Assembly (NCBI GenBank): GCA_015680685.1
Contig: MNCI01017497.1
Span: 513,292-551,056 of the forward strand
Length of the DNA stretch: 37,765 bases
Direction of reading: 5' to 3'
Origin: Gnetum montanum
Lineage: Eukaryota; Streptophyta; Gnetopsida; Gnetales; Gnetaceae
The position numbers were made by a program, and so were the translations under genes. Below, in pieces: positions 31,140 through 37,765 of the stretch (the stretch's first letter is position 1; every line of letters begins with the position of its first letter). Under the pieces are notes generated by a model. It did not search any database. It was given only the letters and a program-made list of their open reading frames with translations, and was not told the origin of the DNA.

Positions 31140-33560
31140 AAATAAAGTTTGAATTAAGATAAAAAGAGAAAGTTTCATTTTATGTGTTGACCTTGTTTGA
31201 TGATTCTGCTTCTCCATGAGGCTCACCATTTTGCACAGGTTTGAGCTCTAATCCTATATTTTGAATAGAAAGCACTTCAAGTGATACATCAACATGTGGA
31301 CCATTTTGTAGAGCCAAATCTTAGCTCTATAAAGTAGCTTCATCATGTCAACACTTCATCAAATGGAGTAACCGGGTTTCAACTTATTTATAAAATCAGC
31401 CGAAATAGGTTTTTCCAAACTCACTATTGGGATAAATGGCATTTATCCTAGTTCACTAAGAAGTCATAATCAGAAAAGACAAGTTTTTGCTAATTCACTT
31501 TCCCATCATCATTATTTTATCTCAACTCAGTATAGTTAAAGCATGTGACCAATATATTCATAAAGGCTAAAAATTTCACCATGAAATACAAGTCCCAACT
31601 TAAATGCAACTTCTTCAGCATAACTATTAAAGTTGGTGAATAGGTCATTTTTCCAAATGGGATTGATCTTGTTTCTCTCATTTGTGAAATGGGTGAAATC
31701 AATTTTGCCCCATTTCAAAATCAAAAACTTGCTTTACAGAAAATCTCTTCCATGTCATGGCTCCATTACACTAGCAAATTATCCTTTCATCATGCTAAGA
31801 CTTATAAAGTGAGAGAAAATACTTCTACCCAAAGATCAAAATAAGAGAAAGTGGCCTTGTCTCAACTTAGTTAACTCTTTAATGCAAACTTAGCCCTAAC
31901 AGAATGATCGGTATTTTCCCAACTCCACTACTAGGGAAAATTCATTTTATCTCATTTTAGGTTGGTTGGATACGCAGTATTGCTAGCACGAAACGCAAGA
32001 TAAGAGGAATGACCATTTCTCTACTTCCCAAAATAGGAAAAAACTAAATTAGCCTATTATATCAAGGGGAAAAGAATGATTAAATGGTAGTGATCTAGCA
32101 TCTAACATGTCAACTTCAAGCAAAATAGCTTTAGAACCAAAGTTCTTAAAACCAAGTGTAAATGGCTTTACTTAGAAGCTTTATCGACCATAGTTTCACT
32201 ACACCATATCAACCTAAAAAATGAAGCTTGTAGAGCCCAAAATTGGCTGTACAAAAAAATGCTCTTCATGTCACCTGAATGCTAAGTCAGCTCATAGAAC
32301 TAATACATCAAAATAAGATTTAAACTCACAAGACAAGCCTTTTAGGTTTTGCCACATTAGATCCTAGAGTGGATTCGTAGAGCTACAAATGAACTGGTCC
32401 ATTTTAAGTTCTACCATGTCAACTTTTGTAGAGATGAAATCCCACTCTATAAATAAGCTTATAATCATTTTACCATGATGGCCACTATTAAATCAACTTA
32501 TAAGAAAGATTCATAGCGCAAAAAGCAGCTCTACTAAGAAGTTTGAGAATTGGCTCTTCCATATTAGCTTCATTGGCTTGTAGAGGAGCTTCATAGAGCC
32601 AAAAAATGGTTATACAAAATAGCTCTACCACATCAGTAAAGAGCCAATTCATTAAGCCCAAACTTAGTTCTATAAGCAATATCTCTAGTTAGCTCTATCA
32701 TGTCAACTCCAAAGGATGATCATAGAGTTGAATCTTAACTCTACAAAATAGCCCTAGCATGTCAACTAAGCTTGCCACACCTTGCCACATCAATAGTGTC
32801 ACGTCAACATCCACACCAAATCTAACCTTCAATGTCTAGTGTGCCATAACATATCTACCACATTAGCAACACCATGTCAACACTACCACATCATCATCTA
32901 CCATGTTAGCAAAGCCACATTAGCATGTAGAGCCATTTCATGAGGAAAAAATTTCATTCTCCAAAGAGCTCCTTCATGTTAACACTGAAGAACTAACCCT
33001 ACCATTTCATCCTACCAAATCACCTTATGGAGCTAATTCAAAGACCTAAATTTCTACCTTACAAATGAGTTCTAATATATAATCTTCTACCACGACAACT
33101 CGTAGAGCCAATTTGCCAAAGCAAAATTAAACCTAATGAGAGAGCTCTACCATATTAGTAGCACATGTTGTTGGCTCATGGATTAGATTTGCCATGTTCA
33201 CTTCAACAAAAAGATAATGATGTTCATAGAGATAAAATTTAACCTCACAAATCATTCGCATCAGCATAAAGAGCCGATTCATGAAGGAAAGATTTGACTC
33301 CACAAACAAAGTAAAAATAATACCATTAGCCCTGCATGTTTTAAAAGAAGAAAAGGCTTATAAGCTAATCCTAAATCCAATATTACACATCATGATTTAT
33401 CCCACATAGAGTTATATTGTGTGCTTTTTTTAACCTAGCTCAGCAAATGTGCAGCATATAAAAATAAATATTAGCTCTACAAAGTAGCTTTATAATTAAT
33501 ATTCCACATCAACCATCCAATAATAAATTTAAAAAGTTCTATGAGTAAAATTCAAAGGGG
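31140..33560. repeat. AT-rich region of diffuse AGCTCTA / CATGTCAAC repeats
   Basis: Beyond element D, variants of TAGAGCCAAATTTAGCTCTACAAA and CATGTCAAC recur irregularly, most densely from 32380 to 33250. Spacing is not constant, so this is not a clean satellite. A 19-bp palindrome lies at 31430-31448. No gene is supported. It lies upstream of the third ORF of element C and may be part of that element. Confidence 0.5.
31430..31448. repeat. 19-bp palindrome
   Basis: GGATAAATGGCATTTATCC: perfect 9-bp arms around one central base. Function unknown. Confidence 0.6.
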
Positions 33561-34289
33561 CTTTATAGCTAACATTATGCCAAACCAAAGCTATGAGGAT
33601 AGAAAATTTGAACAAAGCTATTTGAAGTGCAAAACCATCATCAAAGCTTGGAACAAAAAGCATGAAGCCATAATTAAGACATGGTGTCATCATTAAAGAG
33701 AGCTAATAAAATAAGTAGGAGTGAGAATTAAAGAGCTAATAGAGAGCCATTACAAACTAGTATAAATAGTTATAAGAGATATAACAAACGTTTATGAAAA
33801 GAAATCCTAGATTCATAATAGCATAGGATTCACTTAAGTAGAGCTAACGAATTCCATAACCGAATCAGTTATGAAGAAACAAGTGGAGCTTAATTCAATG
33901 AATCAAATTGTAAAGTACCTACAGATATGAAAAGTTGGCTTAGTGCTTATCAACAAGAAAAGCTTTGGATTCAAAAAATGAGAAAAATTTGCAAGAAACT
34001 AAGCAACCGTCTAATGACTTGAAGAGAAAAGAACACTAAAAAGCTTTAAAGGAATTTAATAGCTCAAAACAAAATACAATAAACTAAGCTATTAAGATTA
34101 TACAATTAATGAGCTCAAAACAAGGAGAGAATTTGTTAGCAAAACAGTTCTCCAATGACCTACAATCATATGAATAGGACATGTAGTAATTGTAGCTTTT
34201 AATTTCTAAAAGAAGATTTGCTCAGTGGGGATATTTGGGGAGTGATTAGAGATAGCTTAATCTTCTCATAAAATTTCTTATCTTTACTT
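33561..34289 (+). other. AT-rich sequence before ORF3 of element C
   Basis: No gene is recognised. A TATA-like ACTAGTATAAATAG lies near 33757-33770. In element A the matching interval codes for the N-terminal third of ORF3, but I could not align it here. Confidence 0.35.
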
Positions 34290-36252
34290 TACAATATGAT
34301 GTAATCTGTAGGGTTTCTACCTCATCGTTCCAGGATATGTTAAAAGACAAAACACCTACTAATCTTCAAGTAGAGATGCCACCTCTACCACCACCAAGAG
34401 TACTTGAGATAATGCTAGAAATAGTAGCAATAGATAAATGTCTAAAGAAACTTAGGGAGTAATAATTGTACCAACAAGCTTTTAGGAGTGGTGACAAGTC
34501 CTCAATATATCATCTAGTAATGAGCCACCTCAATCAAGTCATAAGGACTCTTAGTTGACCACTAGATAACTTGGTCTATTTGTTCTTTGCATGATAGGAT
34601 CAAGCTCTTCTTCATGTCAATTCCAATGCCCAAGAGGTTGGTATGTCTCTCCTAGTATAATTATTTCCTAAAATCTCTAGAAATGTAGCTTCTTTCTCTA
34701 TTATGCTCAAGAAAGGGAAAGGTGCAACAGTTCTAATTGTACCACAAATGAACTAGAATATTGTAGCAAAGGTGTTGGCATATAGAATTAGATAAGCTTT
34801 GAGTGTTAGTGCAATATCTATTCTTGGTATTTCTACAATGGTAGACATTCAATTATTTAAGGAATTGGTAGTAAGGGAATGAGTGCAACATAGCATGAGA
34901 AATTTCTAGAGCAACTAGTTAGAACTAGATAATTGATTCTAGAGAACTTTGATCTCTAAAAAGCTATTTTAGCAATCCAATCATAATTATTAGAAACAAA
35001 CAGCAAGCTCTTAGTTATCCAAACATAACTCAAAAAAGCCATCCATAGCAATTACCAATTGATAGCAAAGATTGCAGAATTAAGAGCCTACTTTTCAAAC
35101 CCATCCATTCTCTAGCCAAAAATTACTAGAGCTGAAGATTTCTAATAGCTTCAATAAAGACTTACAAAGGTTAAAAATGATAAGGGAATGGTAGTCTTGG
35201 ATACATCATGATTTAAGCTTTAACAAATTTTATGAGCCATAACCTCCAAGACATGTGCAAGGAGAACATAACTCTAACTAAGAAAATCAACACCTACATA
35301 AAGTTGAAGAGCAAAAGAAACAAGTCCTAGAATACATCAATTAAAGATAGGAATAACTTGCCAAGGCAAACCAAGATTTCAAGAGTTTAACTATAATAAA
35401 TAAAAATCTCTCAATGGAGGAAGTTTGTTTCATTTGCCAAAAAACTGCCATTGAGATGACTGCTTGGAAGAATGAAGCTCTTAAATGTAAGAACATGAAG
35501 AATCATTATAGGAACCAAGTTAGAATGCTTAAATAGCTAAATGTAAACAAGATTAAGCTGGTAAAGGCAAAGGTAAATGAAGCTATCTAGCAACTTACAC
35601 ATAGAGGTGATGCATGGTATCCCATCTTTGATGGACTCAATGCATATAATCAAGCAAAACTCTACCTAAAGAAGTCACAAATTAAGAAGATAACTAAGTA
35701 TATGTAGTTATCCAACCTCTTAAATGCAACTAGAAAATGATGAATACATGAAGGCCATGATCAGAGAAAGAGAAGCAAGGAACTAGCTCATACCTCCTCT
35801 ATAAGGTAGAGTTCAAGCTCGATAAGGAGACAAAGAAAAAGCTAGAGATAGCTAATGTAAAGCTTGAGATTCTCAAAAGCAAGTTCAAAGATCATTGATC
35901 AATTTTTGAGAACCTAATTAATAGAATGAATGACCTTCAAGAACTACAAAACCTCATTCGTACATTCAACATTGAATGTAAACATTTCATAGCCTGGTTT
36001 ATCAATATGAAAGAAATGCTTTCAACAATGCCATATCCATGGAATATACCAACACCATCCAATATAGGTGATGCTACCTAGACTATCAATAATCCAAGGA
36101 TCAAGGAAGAAAAGATGAAGGCATTGTTGGATGCCTTCAAGTTTTTAAATGTAGTAGTAGTAGTAGCAAAGTAGCCTAGATAAGTAGTTGGACCAAGATG
36201 TGATGAAAGGTCATCTAAGTCATAGGAGCCTACACCTCTAAGCATGGTGTGA
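34290..36252 (+). pseudogene. Element C ORF3, homologue of the coiled-coil ORF3 of A
   Basis: It matches element A ORF3 from about its codon 300 to the end. Matching pairs include IYHLVMSHLNQV with IYCLAMSHLEQV (near 34515), LFPKISRNVASFSIMLKKGKGATVL with the A block near 12345-12410, an AIEM/TAWKNEALKCKNMKNHY stretch (35450-35510), WYPIFDGLNAYNQAKLYLK (35610-35670), and AWFINMKE...PWNIP followed by the terminal MV-stop (36244-36252). The coiled-coil core is retained. There are many stops. Base composition is more AT-rich than in A, so this copy is older or more mutated. The N-terminal third is missing or unrecognisable. Confidence 0.72.
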
Positions 36253-36566
36253 CAAATCCATCCTAGTTAATTTTGTGCAACAAGGGGCTATCAAATTTTG
36301 TTTCATGTACAATTTTATTTTCTCTCATTATAAACACTTAACTATTTTGTAATGCAATCCTCAAAGTTGTTTATTATTAATCAATCAATAGTTAATTCCA
36401 TATCCCTCAAAATTTTGAAAGCAACTAAATCACACTTTTTTTAACTAAAGGACAAGTTTTTCATTAGTTATGAGTGTATGATGAAGATTACTTCAGTAAA
36501 CTACATCAACAGGGATGCATTAATGTAGTTCATTCTAGAATAAATTTTCAGTCAATTGTGGGGATA
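36253..36566 (+). other. Element C 3' untranslated region with duplicated LTR junction
   Basis: It matches 13936-14168 of element A. It contains an extra copy of the PPT-LTR junction: TATGATGAAGATTAC at 36477-36491 precedes the true junction TATGATGAAGAGTCC at 36565 by 88 bp. Confidence 0.6.
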
Positions 36567-37287
36567 TGATGAAGAGTCCTTCAATTAGCTACATCGATAA
36601 GCATGTGTCAACATGGCCTTGTTGAGGCATACCCCTCAACATATTCTAAAATAGGTTTATGCATATGTGTCAACACCATTTTACCCTAAGCCTATATAAA
36701 TGCATGCACCATCCACATTTATGACATCTTTGGCTACTTCTATGGTAAAGCTCTTGCAGTGTATCATCATAGAACTTAGCCAAATTTTCCCAAGAGTACT
36801 TGCATCATATATTGAGTTGATCAAATGAAGTTTTATTTAAGTGTAAGATGTACATAGATACTCATGTATGACAACAATAAAATCAACATTGATTCCTTTG
36901 ATTGCAACACTTAGACTAGAATTTAGTTTATTTTCAAGCACTTTGCTTTTGGTACATTTTACTTTCCTACAATCAAGAAATTAATATTTTATTTCTTAAT
37001 AACATGAGTATGACAACTTAGAGCATAATTTATTAACACTTTTTAATCCCAACAGTAAATATTTATTATGTCTAATAGTAGATAGTTGATAACCTAGTAA
37101 CATTAATATAGGTTCAAGATGAAGACAAAAAGTGTGAATAAATGCTTCATGTTTAGGATAGTCTAGATTATCCTTATATGCATAATTTATTTAAATTTCA
37201 ATATTTTAATCCTTTTACTATTTCAATATCTTAATTATAAAAAGCGATAAAAACATAACAAAATATAAATGTCATATGTCTCAATCT
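36567..37287 (+). repeat. 3' LTR of element C, truncated
   Basis: It starts TGATGAAG after PPT ATTGTGGGGATA. It follows the A 3' LTR in order: TATA box TATATAAA (36693-36700), a TGAAGCTCTTACAG-like block (36743-36760), AATAAA (36876-36881), and AAAATATAAATG...CTCAATCT. It stops at 37287 where repeat X is inserted. It contains two ATGTGTCAAC motifs in U3. Confidence 0.75.
36693..36700 (+). promoter_or_regulatory. TATA box in LTR of C
   Basis: TATATAAA, about 127 bp into the LTR, at the place equivalent to the TATA box of A. Confidence 0.6.
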
Positions 37288-37765
37288 TGTGCTATCCTAA
37301 ATCATCGGTGTAAGGCTGGAAGGGAAACAGACACCGAGAGATCGTCGGGCAGCCACAACTGACCCTCTGCCTTCACCCAAGGGCAAGCTAGAAAAATAAA
37401 CGAAGGCAGAGTGCCTTGGATGGTCTGCAAGCAAATCAACCAAGGACTTCCCCGAGCGTAAGCTATGGCTAGCGCTGGGGTTATTGTAAACGGGATGTAA
37501 ACGGAATGCAAACAGCGATATGAAATGTAAACAGAGCGTACTAAATTATAAATAAAGCATAAATAGAGTTATATTGTAAACAAAGCATAAACCAAAGTAA
37601 ATAATGTAAATAGGAGGCAATGATGAAACTGTATTGTATTGTTCAAACAAGAATATGCACCGGTCAAAATGTAGTTGCACACGTGTGGATGGCAAGTCAA
37701 ACGCCTAGCCCCGGAATGATATGACACGATGATGCGATGATGAAATGGGATGAACGTGAGAAAAA
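37288..37765 (-). mobile_element. Repeat X, terminal part, right copy (inverted)
   Basis: The reverse complement of this segment aligns with about 2200-2596. On + it begins TGTGCTATCCTAAATC directly after LTR sequence of element C. It contains several GTAAAC/GTAAACGG motifs (37486-37540). It runs off the window. The open frame 37302-37511 is the same repeat-derived frame as one at 2337-2596 and is not a gene. Confidence 0.7.

Overview
The window is plant nuclear DNA made almost entirely of old, nested LTR retrotransposons. I found no host gene, rRNA, tRNA or CRISPR array. The Athila-type Ty3/gypsy elements, copia-type gag proteins, PBSs matching tRNA-Asp and initiator tRNA-Met, and kilobase LTRs all indicate a seed plant. 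The depth of decay and nesting would suit a large genome such as a gymnosperm, but nothing in the window fixes the species.

Layout. (X) 1-2596 is the 3' part of an unclassified repeat whose terminal ~400 bp recurs inverted at 37288-37765. (A) 2597-15102 is a nearly complete Athila-like gypsy element on +: truncated 5' LTR, PBS, gag (ATG 2903), protease, RT, RNase H, integrase (to 8984), a spacer with a U3-like array, a ~950-codon third ORF (11082-13935), PPT and a 934-bp 3' LTR. X has replaced most of its 5' LTR. (E) 15103-16735 is the 5' part of a copia element on - (LTR, PBS, gag, start of protease), cut by A. 16736-18470 is unclassified AT-rich DNA. (D) 18471-31139 is a non-autonomous copia-type element on +: LTR, PBS, SIRE-like gag, no pol, a second ORF resembling the plant transposon protein domain, PPT and LTR. 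Its right LTR is split by (B) 24812-30809, a gypsy element on - related to A, with both LTRs and a 5-bp target duplication but with gag, protease and most of RT deleted. (C) ~31140-37287 holds the remains of a third A-like element on +: a repeat-rich region, the third ORF and a 3' LTR, cut by the second X copy.

Inferred order: C and E are old hosts; D landed in AT-rich DNA; B landed in D; A landed in E; X landed in the LTRs of A and C. All coding regions are dead, mainly through nonsense substitutions. In A the frames are nearly free of indels: ~6.1 kb of gag-pol contains about 42 in-frame stops but only three frame changes.

The most interesting pattern is structural. In A, C and D the third or second ORF lies downstream of an array of short motifs that also occur in that element's own LTR U3, with a TATA-like sequence nearby in A and D and a weaker one in C. 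This suggests an LTR-derived internal promoter for the 3' ORF. It is a hypothesis from sequence only. All alignments were done by eye, and boundaries marked approximate are approximate.
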